Assembly (NCBI GenBank): GCA_020152595.1
Contig: JAIGNY010003238.1
Location: 100,001 to 164,000 of the forward strand
DNA length: 64,000 nt
Source: Chiridota heheva
Taxonomy: Eukaryota; Echinodermata; Holothuroidea; Apodida; Chiridotidae
Direction of reading: 5' to 3'
Shown: positions 12,355 to 24,900 of the stretch, in pieces
Layout: each line of letters starts with the position of its first letter
Numbering within the stretch: the first letter of the stretch is position 1
Made by a program: the position numbers and the translations under genes
Notes under the pieces: model-generated
Databases searched by the model: none
The model's input: the letters and a program-made list of their open reading frames with translations, nothing else
What the model was told of the DNA's origin: nothing

Positions 12355-12465
12355 AATGGAATAAGATTTGTGAATGCTTTCTTCACCATGTTATACCTGT
12401 GGAAATCCTCTTTCATTTAAGATAAACTAGCATGACCCCTGAACGAATTCTTTAACTTTCTCCAG
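12355..12465 (-). repeat. Single copy of the ~95-bp 'aagtccatcttacatgaaag' family
   Basis: Read on the minus strand it gives gttcaggggtcatgctag, atcttaaatgaaagaggat, atggtgaagaaagcattca and cttattccatt. These are the same ordered words as in the tandem units at 21640-21950. Confidence 0.65.
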
Positions 12466-13828
12466 ATGATCAATCACAGCTGACTTTATAAGGCTTGTTC
12501 CACTTACAGCTGACACCCTCAGTGGTTTTTGGTCATAAAATTTGGGAATATAGTTCAATAAGATACAAAACATCACAAATGACTTTTCAGGGAATATGAA
12601 GCTGTCATTTTTGTTCTTTTTTCTTATTTCAGTCATTTCTACACTGATGACACTTTTAAAGGTCTATGGACTTGTCAAAATTGTTACTGATTAAAAGAAT
12701 ATTTAAAGTTTTGAATTGTGAAACAAGCCGTTTTTAGTTTTTAAGTAATGGCCGATAACATTGGGATCAAATTTGATTTCATGCAAATTTTGTGATGTAC
12801 AATATGCCTGTGCAAACCAACACAAATCTTTATTTCAACTCTTTCAATTTCTTTCCTAAATCTTAGTCACTGTAAATGATTGGAGGGAAATCTATTCTTG
12901 CCAGGATTTTATTAGGGGCATGACAAGAACTTTTGGCTAGAATTTGCTGCACCGCTATAACAAATAATGGTAAACTTTAAAAAAAAAAAGTTTACAAAAG
13001 AAATACCAATGTCATCCTGTATAGCATCATAACATTTGCATAAATATATATGCAAATTGATGTCAGGAAGTTTAAAAAACCTGTCGGCCCATAAAATGGT
13101 GAATGTTTTACCGATTTTGGTTAAAGGTTTTGTTACTATATTTGACCACTAAACTGTTTGGGGGATCATGAATGTAAAAACATTTTTTTGCAATGTTTTG
13201 AATAAATTATGCAATATTAGGCAATTATTGAATATGCAAAAAAATTCAGATATGCTTAAAGGAGACATAGTCTGACATAATCCTTATTTCATATAATAGA
13301 ATCAAAATAACAAATTTTTTGACCAAGTTTCATACTCCCCCTCAAGCAATTCTAACACAAATTTGTATAATTATTAAAAACTTTAATTTTTAAAAATTAG
13401 TATTATGATGCTTTGTATCTCCTCAAGATTTCAGGATTTGGAAATTTTGTTTCTTTGTAGGGTCAAGGAATATTTTGTGTACACATGAAATTAAAATATT
13501 CTGTTAAAACTTTATGTCGCATCATTTTGGAATAAAAACTTTAATCACATTTATAAAGAAATACATTATATTCCTTATGTTCTTATTGGGCAAATTATCA
13601 TCATGCACAATATTTCAATACAGAATTTAACAAAATGGCAGCCTACATGTGTCAACTTCAAACATGAATAACTTGAGATAGAAATAAGATTTTGATTTTA
13701 TGTTTTTAGTAGTTGGTTAAGATTTGTATCCTCTGTCATATGAAATAATGATTGGATCAGACTTCGTCTCCTTTAAGAAATTTTAGGATATACATTATGT
13801 GATGTATTTTGTGCGGTCAAATTGTACT
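12466..13828. other. AT-rich non-coding DNA
   Basis: No exon, intact transposon or ordered repeat recognised apart from the diverged copy (13629-13782) of the dispersed repeat also seen at 10210. Frequent poly-A and poly-T runs. Confidence 0.4.
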
Positions 13829-14100
13829 GTCATGGTAATAAACAGCTTTTTTTTTTAAATGGATTTCTGTTGTCAAAATGGACTGGAATAAAGCCTGCAA
13901 ATTACCAATATACTCCTTTTTCGGTACTTACCAAAACTCTGTACCAGAATAGCTAACAAAATTCTTGTTTGCTATTCTGGTACATAGTTTATAAAGTAAC
14001 AAAAAAGGAGTAAAATGGTAATTTGAAAGCTTTTATTCCAGTCCATTTTGACAATAGAAATCTATTTTAAAAATAGAAGCTGTTTATATAAAGTTACTGT
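13829..14100. mobile_element. Foldback / MITE-like element with ~110-bp inverted arms
   Basis: The left arm (aaacagctttt..., gtcaaaatggactggaataa, tactcctttttc) is the inverted complement of the right arm (aaaaaggagtaaaatgg, ttattccagtccattttgac, agaagctgttta). The interior holds a second nested palindrome (gtaccagaatagc / gctattctggtac). The element is about 270 bp with no coding capacity; termini were not resolved to the base. Confidence 0.8.
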
Positions 14101-14908
14101 AATATGAGGTTTATTGTCATTATGGTCATCTTTTTATTGTAAATTTAAAAAAAAGAGTATTTTATAAGAGTATTATATTAAAATGAATTGTTTTATATGC
14201 AAGGTAACATTACATATATCAAACTATTCATTTTTATGATGGTGTTGATCTTACAAGTCTGGTGAATAAAACAGAAACACAAGTTGAATTGTTTTCTCAT
14301 CTATGTATATTTTAGGTTTGTATTGTTACAAGAAGGCTGAAGATAGCTTGTAATGTAACTTATGATATAACTAGACCCAAGTCCCTCAAGTATGATTTAT
14401 ATAGCCCTTACTTCTACAGTACCAACTACAATCAGTGGCACTTTACAATCAAAATAAAAAGCAAAATGTCAAGCAGAGTAATCATTTAGATGTTAAGTAA
14501 AAAAGGTGAGTTTTAAGTTTTTTCTTGAAAAGGGGGAAAGAGGTTATACATTTGATCGCGGCCGGCAATCTATTCCATCTTTTGTTACTTTTATTACTTT
14601 TTTCCAGGGGGTCAAAATTTCAGAATAATCATATGCCTTAAGGCTTTAAAATCTAGCCCATACTTCTTTTACCAGTCGGACAGTGGCGTAACTCATTCCA
14701 GGATGGATGAGGGGGGAAAAGCATAGGAAACGATTTAAGCTCCTAGTTGTATGCTTTCTTTCTGCCCAATGTTGGGATGCAAAATTGGAAACATTTTCAA
14801 ACAAATTGAAACTAGAACGGTAAATACCGTCATGGTTTGCATGCCCATGCAAATTGACACCCATATCATATGATCCGGCCAATTATAATAATGGCCTCTC
14901 ACACTTGA
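14101..14908. other. Non-coding flank of the large minisatellite
   Basis: No gene found. A hAT-like terminus cagtggcgtaact begins near 14690. The block 14605-14650 is an inverted relative of 36945-36990, so this is probably a fragment of a small non-autonomous hAT-like element. The second terminus was not found. Confidence 0.35.
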
Positions 14909-16495
14909 GTCCCACATGGCATCCTATGTCCCACATGGCATCCCACCCCATGTCCCACATGGCATCCCACCACATGGCATCCCCCCCATGGCATCCCACC
15001 CCATGTCCCACATGGCATCCCACTCCATGTCCCACATGGCATCCCACCCCATGTCCCACATGGCATCCCACTCCATGTCCCACATGGCATCTTACCCCAT
15101 GTTCCACACGACATTCCATCCCATGTCCCACATGGCATCCCACCCCATGTCCCACATGGCATCCCACTCCATGTCCCACATGGCATCCCACCCCATGTCC
15201 CACATGGCATCCCACTCCATGTCCCACATGGCATCCCACTCCATGTCCCACATGGCATCCTACCTCATGTTCCACACGACATTCCATCCCATGTCCCACA
15301 TGGCATTCCACCATATCTCCCACATGGCATCCCACCCCATGTCCCACATGACATCCCATGTCCCACATGGCATTCCATCATAGGTCCCACAGGACATCCC
15401 ATCCTATGACCCATATGGCATTCCACCTCATGTCCCACATGGCATCCCACCCTATGTCCTACGTGGCATCCTACCCCATGTCCCACACGACATCCCATCC
15501 TATGTCCCACATGGCATTCCACCATATCTCAAACATGGCATCCCACCCCATGTCCCACATGGCATCCCACTTCATGTCCCACATGGCATCCCACCCCATG
15601 TCCCACATGGCATCCCACTCCATGTCCCACATGGCATCCTATCCCATGTCCCATACGACATCCATTCCTTGTCCCACATGGCATTCCACCATATCTCCCA
15701 CATGGCATCCCACAACATGTCCCACATGACATCCCATGTCCTACATGGCATTCCATCATATGTCCCACATGGCATTCCACCATATCTCCCACATGGCATC
15801 CCACCCCATGTCCCACATGACATCCCATGTCCCACATAGCATTCCATCATATGTCCCACAGGGCATTCCACCATATCTCCCACATGGTATTCCACCACAC
15901 AGTGTCTCACATGGCATATTCTACCATATGTCCCACATGGCATTCCACCATACGTCCCACATGTTATCCCATGACCCACATGGATCCCATCCTACATGTG
16001 TGTTCCATATTAATCCAAGCATATGTACCACATGACATCCCTCCCTATGTCCCACATGGCATCCCTCCCTGTGTCCTGCATCAGTGGCTTCCCACCTGAT
16101 GTCCCACATGGCATCCCACCATATGTTCCACATGGTATCCCTCCCAATGTCCCAATGACATCCTACTTTATGTACCACATGGCTTCACATCCCATGTTCC
16201 CATGGCCTCCCACCCTATGTCCCACATAGCCTCCTACCCTATGTCACACATGGCATCCTACCTTATGTCCCACATAGCCTCCTACCCTATGTAACACATG
16301 GCATCCTACCTTATGGCATCCTACCTTATGGCATCCTATCTTATGTCACACATGGCATCACAACCTATGTCACACTCTGTGTTACTCGTGGCATCCCACC
16401 ATGTCCCACATGGCATTCTACCCTGTTCCACATTGCATCCCACCTTATGTCCCACATGTCATCCCACTCCATGTCCCACATGACATCCCAAAGGC
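14909..16495. repeat. Large 24-bp minisatellite with higher-order structure
   Basis: More than 60 near-copies of the 24-bp unit tcccacatggcatcccaccc + catg. The unit is divisible by three, so long frames stay open on both strands (MSHMASHP and GHVGCHVG-type repeats); these are by-products, not genes. A marker variant with gttccacacg or gtcccacacg recurs near 15099, 15267, 15479 and 15647, i.e. about 168, 212 and 168 bp apart. 168 equals seven units, indicating a higher-order repeat. The array decays from about 15900 onward. Confidence 0.95.
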
Positions 16496-17290
16496 TTCTT
16501 AAGAAGTCTCATCCTAGCTATCACAGTCACTAATTGAGCATACTATGTATGAAAGTGTCAGTTCATATAATAAGTTATATGCAAATGACTCGTTGAAATT
16601 AGGATGGGACGCCATGTCCCACATGACATCCCATATCCCACATGGCATTCCATTCCATGGCAATCCACCCTATGTCCTGCATGGCATTCCACCACATATC
16701 CTACGTGGCATTCCACCCTGTTCCACATGGCATCCCACCCCATGTCCCATATGGTATCCCACCCCATGTCTCACATGGCATCCCACATTTCATCCCACCA
16801 TATGTCTCACATGACGTCCCATAAGCTCCATTAGAAGTCTCATCCTAGCTATCACAGTCCCTGATTGAGCATACTATGTATTAAAGTGTCAGTTCATATG
16901 AAACTTATATAATAATAATAATGAATACTTGTTATGCGCCAGTATCCATCAAAATTGATGCTCATGGCGCAGCGACACAACAATTAATGCAAAACAATGT
17001 GAACAAAAAAGAAATGTTAGTTAAGAATACATATTAAGAATACATGGAAATGAGTTGTTGAATAAGAAAAAAAGGTAGAGTCAAATAATTATGCCTGATA
17101 TAGCCCTTGGTGTATACAACATGGTAAATATTATATCATATGTCCCTCATAGCTCCCATCCATGTCCCACATGGCATCCCTCCCTATGTTTATATGCAAT
17201 CACATTCTGTCACACTCTTTGACTAAGCATGCTTAATAAAAAAGTCTGGTCAGGTCATATACTGTAGTAACTTTATGCAAATAAGCACAA
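16490..17290. repeat. Duplicated minisatellite plus non-repeat tail (~320-bp period)
   Basis: A tail containing agaagtctcatcctagctat, gagcatactatgta and gtgtcagttcatat follows the 24-bp array at 16500-16590. It recurs after a second short array (16606-16822) at 16828-16905, and more weakly at about 17200-17275 after a remnant cccacatggcatcc (17165). The array and its flank have been amplified together. An (aat)n tract with tatgcgcc lies at 16910-16975. Confidence 0.75.
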
Positions 17291-18590
17291 TAATAAAGGT
17301 GGAGTTTAAAAAATCATGCCTGATATAACTGTTTGGTGTCCAAATATTTTGAAGAATTTTAAGGATTTCAAATCTCAAATGCTACAAGAGAGACTTGAGG
17401 ATCTCTAAAGAATATTGAAAAATTATATCATTTTACAGTTATCTTCCAAGAAAATAACAAATGTATTGTAGACTTTTTAAAGAACTAGTCTTTAATCCTA
17501 TCTTAAGTACCTCTGAACAACTTTAACATTTTATAAGGAAATTTTGAGGAATTCTCAAAAAACTTTAACATTTCTGAGGAAATCTCAGGACAAATCTGTG
17601 GACGGCTAGACGGCCGTTATCGCCATTACATAGGTCCGCATAAATGCTCCGCATAAATGCTTCGCATGCGAACCAAAAAGGGAAATTATTGGGAATTTGG
17701 GGTAGAATTTGGGATCATTTCCCAATAGTTGAAGAAAATTTTCCCAAAATTGAATACAACTGCCCGAAAAGGAAGATTTCCCGAAAATGGAAGAAAATGT
17801 TCTGAAAATCGAAAAAGAAAAAAAATTTCCTCATTGGCAGCAATGTTCGATAGAAGCTTATTTGCCAGTGCAATTTTCCACTAATCACTAGAAAATTTGG
17901 GGGGTTCTTGGTTTTTGCCTTCCCCTGAGAGGTGACCCTTCCGATGCCCCAGAGGAGTGGTGGGAAAAACCCACATTAAACAAAGTAGCTGATAAAGAAG
18001 CAGCAAGGTCATTTATAAGGGAAATAACTTCACAAGAGTAAAAATAAAAATTATGAAGACAAAAAATAATATAAAACACGGGAAGACATTACCTACTGCA
18101 GATTACATCAAAAGTTTTTTTTATTAACTATGGAGCAAATCAGTGAAGGTCAAATTTGTGTGCGATGAGGCAGATTGCACTACCTCATATATGTAGGAGC
18201 TTTAGTGTTTGATCACCTCCCATCAACATGCCACAAAAAGTTCAATGTGGAGAGAAGAAACACAAATTAGGTTTGCCCACAAAAGGTGCAGGACAAATCT
18301 AGACTTCCTGAAAATCGGGAAGCCTTGGTCAAGTAAGGTCTACCATTATTGGTATGCATTTGATCAACAGGACTCAAATTGGTAATAGTACCACTGACTG
18401 ACAAATACTATGTAAGCACAAGTTTAAGTTCTTTCAAATATAAACAGAATCATGCTTGGCAAGAATTCCAAAAATTATTTGCAAGAAAATTTTCAGTTTT
18501 TCATGTCCAATATTTTAGGAATGTACAAAGCACTGATACACGATGGTAATTACACTGGGCCCTGGCAATAATCAGAGGTAGAATATGGGG
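17291..18590. other. Non-coding DNA downstream of EXOG copy 1
   Basis: No gene-like frame or recognisable element. Around 17660-17830 there is low-complexity sequence with repeated ttcccaaaat / gaaaatttcccg words. This region lies 3' of the EXOG gene on the minus strand. Confidence 0.4.
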
Positions 18591-18598
18591 ACTACATT

Positions 18599-18783
18599 CA
18601 GTGGCAGCACTACTGGGGACAGGAGGGAGGGGGGGCATTTCCTTTCCACGAGATCACTTTCCCCGCGGAAAATGTTCTAAAGTGACATATTTCATCTGAT
18701 TTATATGCAGTTTTCCCCACCCCCAGGAGACAAAATTGCCCCTATCTTGCCTTTCCATGCTCAAAATCTTGGCACCGCCACTG
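18599..18783. mobile_element. Short non-autonomous hAT-like element with near-perfect 8-bp duplication
   Basis: Starts cagtggcagcact and ends caccgccactg. The flanks are actacatt (18591-18598) and accacatt (18784-18791), an 8-bp duplication with one mismatch. 185 bp, no coding capacity. The interior shares words such as aaagtgacatattt with repeats near 25090 and 25370. Confidence 0.75.
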
Positions 18784-18926
18784 ACCACATTTTATTGAGA
18801 AGATTTTGGGTGATTTTCGGAGTTAAACACTTGGAAGGTTTTTAAGTACAAGGTTTTTTTTGTACTTATTTGGTCAAAATAATCACGAATACTGTTCAAG
18901 TTAACTTAAGGTTTTCTTTTTATCGC

Positions 18927-21900
18927 TCAGCCTGCCACTGGTTTGGAATGTTTTGAAAGTTCATCTTTCTTCTGAAAATACAAGCTTCTCAAATAAACAT
19001 TAACCTGCGGATTCTGCCTCTCATAGTTTGACCACACAGTTTCCAACCTTTGCATCGACTCGGCCCCTTCCAGTTTCCGCCCCACAAAATGTAACTCCAA
19101 CATTTCTTGAGATATAAGCCGACATCCATCAACCTCACACAAATCCTTAGCCTTTGACCTGTCTAATAAGGGCATGAGCCTTAAACCAGCAACCCTTTCA
19201 AGGTCCTCTAAGCTGACCTGGTAACCTCCAAGTTGCTCATCCCCTGGTATAGGCTCGTTAGGAACGATGAAAGCCCCAACAGCAATCGGTGGCTGGTGTA
19301 AGTCGTAAGGATTCTCCACAGTGATAACTTTGAATAAATGAGTTGGAGCTGCTACTAAATTTTTTCCGATAACCTGATGCAAGAAAAGAGAAACGTTCAT
19401 TTAAAAAAAGGTATCTTTCAAGAAAAACAAAAATTAATTATAACAGGTCTACAAACACCCGAGAAATATCGACAAGCAAATGTATTTGTAAATGTGCATT
19501 GGTGGATTTTGGTAAACTTCAGTGCCCAACTTTCTTAGCTGAATGTTTACTTTTACAAAGCAGTAGATCTGTCCTGACCACTTTTACTTTGCCGTGATGT
19601 TTGCCCTGATGTATCTTTGTATGAAATTGTATAACCTTTTCTAATGGCACAAATCAGATGCACCCCAGAAATCTTACACTGCCAACATCACATCTTGAAA
19701 TTTTAAAGGTCAATGATAAAACTCTAAAAATAAATAGAATTTATTGTCTCTATTTCCTTTTCAAATTATGGATGATTAAAATTTGCAGATTTTTTTAATC
19801 TTGTAAAATTTGTGATGCATGATAGATATAAAGCTTTTAGACAAATTCAGTTAATAATCCTCGTCAAAATACAATGGTGCAGGATTTGGAAACAATGGTG
19901 TATGAATACGATGAATATACCATACGAATTTGCATAATTAAGTTCTGCAAATTATAAAATTCATCAATCTTAATTGGATTTTGATATAATTTGTTTTAAT
20001 GGCATGGATTTTGATGAGTTTCATTTCCGTATCTGTAGACCTGTAAATGAATGTCTTATCTACTTGGCAGTATGTGAAGGCAATGAATAACCTATATACG
20101 TTTATCAAATAAAACTACCAAAACCAGAAATGAGCTTTCCAGTGATCTTCTTCAGGTTTCTCACTTGGACTTACTTCATATTGCACACGCTGCTTCCCAT
20201 CCTGTGACTGTGTTGGGAGCATGAGAGGACCACTGAGCACTCTCACATCGTGGTACCTCTCTGTGAGATCTCTGACATAAATCTCAAGTCTGTTCCAAAA
20301 CCCAGCATTGTTCTTTATGTCTTGTGGGACAACATTGGATAAGAAGAACGTTTCATCCATTGCTTCCTGAAAGAAAATACCAAATTATTTCATTTTCAAG
20401 CACATCTACATTTATTTTTTGCAAAGTGATTGGACGAGAGGGAACACACCCCTAATTTACATCATCCTGTGACAAACAGATAATGTCAAATTTATACATT
20501 ATACTTAAGAAAGTTGTTCTACTTTTTAATAGTGAAGTCTATTCTATCAATTTAAAGCTTTAAAACTTTCAAGGAAAATATTGTATCTCTTTGTCGATTC
20601 TTTTATCCTGAAATACGTACATGAGCAGGGTTCATGGAATCACATTTCCATCATCACCATCCCTATTTCGGGAGATAATTTAAAAGTGATTTCCCCTGCA
20701 GAAGCCCAATTGTCCATTATCCAGCAGCAAAATTACTATACAGAAAGCTGTTCATCCATGAACCCATGACTAATGCCGTTGTTGCACTGGTTGAGCATTG
20801 ACTTACAACAAAGATCTATGGGAACCAACAGATTAATATTCTACAAAAAGAAGTTTTAAATTCAAAAATTATATCATTTTTTTTATAATCCTAAAAACAG
20901 AAATATAATTTTTGAATTTAAAACTTGCAACAAGATGCAACAACTTCTGATAGAGAATAAAGACAAAATGAAACATTTTAACAGATATCTTAGGAAACTC
21001 TGTTCCAAAGGAAACTCTGTTCCTAAGGAAACTCTGTTCCTAAGGAAACTCTGTTCCTAAGGAAACTCTGTTCCTAAGGAAACTCTGTTCCTAAGGAAGC
21101 TCTGTTCCTAAGGAAACTCTGTTCCTAAGGAAACTCTGTTCCCAAGGAAACTCTGTTCCCAAGGAAACTGTTCCCAAGGAAATTCTTTTCCTAAGGAAAC
21201 TCTGTTCCCAGGGAAACTCTGTTCCTAAGGAAACTCTGTTCCCAATGAAACTCTGTTCCCAAGGAAACTGTTCCTAAGGAAACTGTTCCTAAGGAAATCT
21301 GTTCCTAAGGAAACTCTGTTCCTAAGGAAACTCTGTTCCTAAGGAAACTCTGTTCCTAAGGAAATATGTTCCTAAGGAAACTCTGTTCCTAAGGAAACTC
21401 TGTTCCTAAGGAAACTGTTTCTAAGGAAACTCTGTTCCTAAGAAACTCTGCTCTTAAAAAAACTCTGCTCTTTAAAAAAAGTGCTTTATCTTGATCTCTA
21501 GCTTGTCAATAATTTTCTGTTTAAAGTCGACACAAGGAAATTGAAGTGTCCCCATAATTTTCTGATTACAAAGTAGACAGATTTTCCAACATGTATGAAT
21601 AAGCTTCATGGTCTACATGTAGCATTATATTGGTTAAAGGATAAGTTCAGGGGTCAAGCAAGTCCATCTTACATGAAAGAGGACTTCAAAAGAAACAAAA
21701 TAGTGAAGAATACATGTACGTTTAAAAATCTTACTCCGTTAATGTTTTAGTTCAGTGGTCAAGCAAGTCCATCTTACATGAAAGAGGACTTCAAAAGAAA
21801 CAATATGGTGAAGAAGCATTCAAAAATCTTACTCCATTAAAGGATTAGTTTAGGGGTCAAGCAAGTCCCATCTTACATGAAAGAGGACTTCAAAAGAAAC

Positions 21901-24900
21901 TAAATAGTCAAGAAAGCATTCAAAAATCTGATTACGCTAAGACGTTTTTGTAAGTTTAAAGTTTGGTATCATTTGTGTAAAAAGTTCAACAACTAAAATC
22001 AGACTAGTTGTGATGTCATAGCCTCAGATTCCTCAAAGTCTTTATGTATTCTAACATTTTGCCTTGCAATTTTGTGGCTTAAATACCATGGGATATGTCA
22101 AAAAAAAGTAGTAAAACTGAATCTAGGAAGGGTATTTATAATATACCACCTGAAAAAAGTTGATGAAATAGTGAAAAAAATTAAATAAACTTTCTTTATA
22201 ATACATTAACAAATTGTTAAGAATGTGAGGATGAAGACACCAACTTTACACCAGTCATTTCTACACAGAGCTTTAAACTTGAATATTTCCTTAAAAGAAT
22301 TAGATTTTTGGTTTTCTTCATCATTTAGTTTCTTCTGAAGTCCTCTTTCATATAAGATGGACATGCTTGTCCACTGAACTAATCCTTCACTTTAAAGAAA
22401 AAAGTCAGACAACTTTTTAAATTTTGACAATAGTTCATCATCTCTGGAGTGGTTTGGTTTGGCCCCCATGACATTTTACCGTGGCTCGACACTTAGCCTC
22501 TACTTTGCAATCTGGATCTGGATAGATATGTCGCAGAGACCATCATGTTCGCTGTTATATCACTACAGTGGATGAACGACAAGACAAGAGCCAGTAGTGG
22601 ATGAACAAAGGGTTTCTACCCTGCTTATTGCATCTTTTTAAGAAGTGATCAAAGAACCAGGTAGGGGTGAGGAGACCCTGCAGTGTATTATCGGGACCAC
22701 CATTTAACATCCTCATCCGATGGACAGTGAGCGCCACCCAACCATTGGCCACTTTCCTCAAAGGCTACACAATGCAGGAGACAAACCTCTGCGCTTGATG
22801 TCAACATATCATTCTGCATATTTGTGGGAAAATAACACGTTGAATAGTTGTTGGATTTAAGCTGGAACCTCCAGCATCTCAGCTGTATGCTTAGCAGACT
22901 GAGCTACCTACTTAAACCTGTTGTACTTCCCAAGCTTTCCTCAAACCAGCTCAAAATATAACAATGTCACCAATCTGTATTATAATACATACAAGAAGTG
23001 AAATTTACAAACCTGACTGAATTTATTATCTCCAGCTGGTGCCATATGGCCCCTGGACCAGCCGCTATGTTTGTAATCACTGTTTTGTGACGTAAACAGC
23101 GGATCAAGAAAAGGATCCATGACAAAATTACACCCCTTCCTGTGAGCTCTGCCTGCAAATAGATAAATGCAATATAATTTGACATTTTCCATTTAATATT
23201 CTTTATTTTGATCTTCTCTGGCTGTAGCGCATCCAGGATCCTCCCTCCCACCCCCTCCCTTCCTCCTCCCTCCTCCCTTAATTTATATTATTTAATTATT
23301 AATTTTTTTAACTCTGGCCACACACCACAATTTGTTTTAGCCATTTTGTTTTAAATTATACATTTTCACAGCATTTACCGCAAAACATGTGTTGTGTGCG
23401 TGGTCAAACATGAATCATATTACTTCATGTTAGGGTCCATTTCATTTCACAAAGGGAATATTTGGTCTTATTTGTTGGTCATGCAAAAAGTGAATAATGG
23501 CCTATTGTGTGAGTTGCAGATGCTCTGGATATAATTACTAGGGTGGGGATATCTTTAAGATTATGATGCCTTTCTTCTTTTTTTTCATATATAATTTTTT
23601 TCTTCATTAAATCTGCCACTGCCATCTCATACCTTTTGTCAATGTCTACATCTATTACCATTCCAAATTTGCATCTAATTCCCATAAGTTTTTTTAAGAG
23701 AAGCTACAAATTGATTATGAAGATGAGGTTCTGGATCCTCATTATGTCTTCTCTGCATATAGCGACAGTGTTGACTTTATTCATTAGAGGAATAGTAATA
23801 TATTCCAAGCAACCTGCACATTGCGAGAAAAGCTGAACATACAAAGTAAATTTCACAAATCTTTCAAGATATTTGAATACTTTAGCAAATGATTATTCAT
23901 TGGATCAATTCTGTAAATAAATTTGTATTCTACATGTACCTCTATCTTTTCAAAAAGTACCAAAGTAAAAAATAGGAGCATTACACCTGTCAATAAAGGA
24001 ATAATTAAATTGATTTTTTTACCAAAATGAATTTAAAGGGTATTTTCAACCCATTTTCAACCTTCCCCCTCCCCTCCTCTATATATACTAGGCTTATTTT
24101 AATCAACCGATGTTTTTTTCTCTTTTTCAAAAAAATGGTATACTAGATACAACATGTTCCCTTCTAATTTTCCTTTTAAAAATGGTGTAACTCCCCCACC
24201 CCCTTTTAATTTACCTTCAAAAGGGTGATACTCAAATAAAGCTGCCCTAAATGTAAAAAGCATGTATTTTAGATTAAAAGTTACAATACCTTGTGTGTCA
24301 GCATTATTCAAGTGTTCTGCCACCCAGAGAGGAGTCTTCTTGGCTCTGTCATAACACAGGACATGATTTGCATAATACCTAAGGTCAGGTCCTCGGTCTG
24401 GTGCACCATATTTCAGGATTTCTCTAGCCCTGAGCTTCCTTGCTATGCTTGGATCTGAAAATAGTCAAGAAGATACAAAAACATAGATGTGAGGGATAGA
24501 TATGATCAAATAAATATGAAATTTAGATTTTATGTGATGAGTTGGTACAATACTCAACTGTGTGAATACTTTGGAAATGATTATGCACTGGATAAACTAA
24601 TTAATTAATTTCATTCTCATTTCTATTATCTCCAGTACTAACTGACAGATATGCTTTTACTAGTAGGGAGAGAACTTGACTCAGAGATTTGTACTGCTTT
24701 CTACCCATATTTATGCTATCAGGATGTGGTTACTCTAGATGGCTAATACCTAGGTGATACGTTTTAAAATTATGAGCTTTCTGTATCTTCAAACTTGTCC
24801 ACATCCATTGAACACCAAAATTTACCACACTGGTGTGGGAGTGGGGATTCAAAGTGTGTGCTGGGGGATTCAAAGTGTGTGCATGCTGGGGGAGGGGGGG

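Noticed and set aside
12427-12636. Minus-strand 69-codon frame with protein-like composition
   Set aside because: Its 3' end overlaps a copy of the dispersed ~95-bp repeat, and no convincing acceptor or homologue pattern was seen; probably chance.
14854-15979. Long open frames (up to 165 codons) on both strands
   Set aside because: They are produced by the 24-bp minisatellite, whose unit is a multiple of three; no start context, codon bias or splice structure supports a gene.
20996-21470. CRISPR-like regular array
   Set aside because: There are no unique spacers; it is a simple 17-bp minisatellite in an animal intron.
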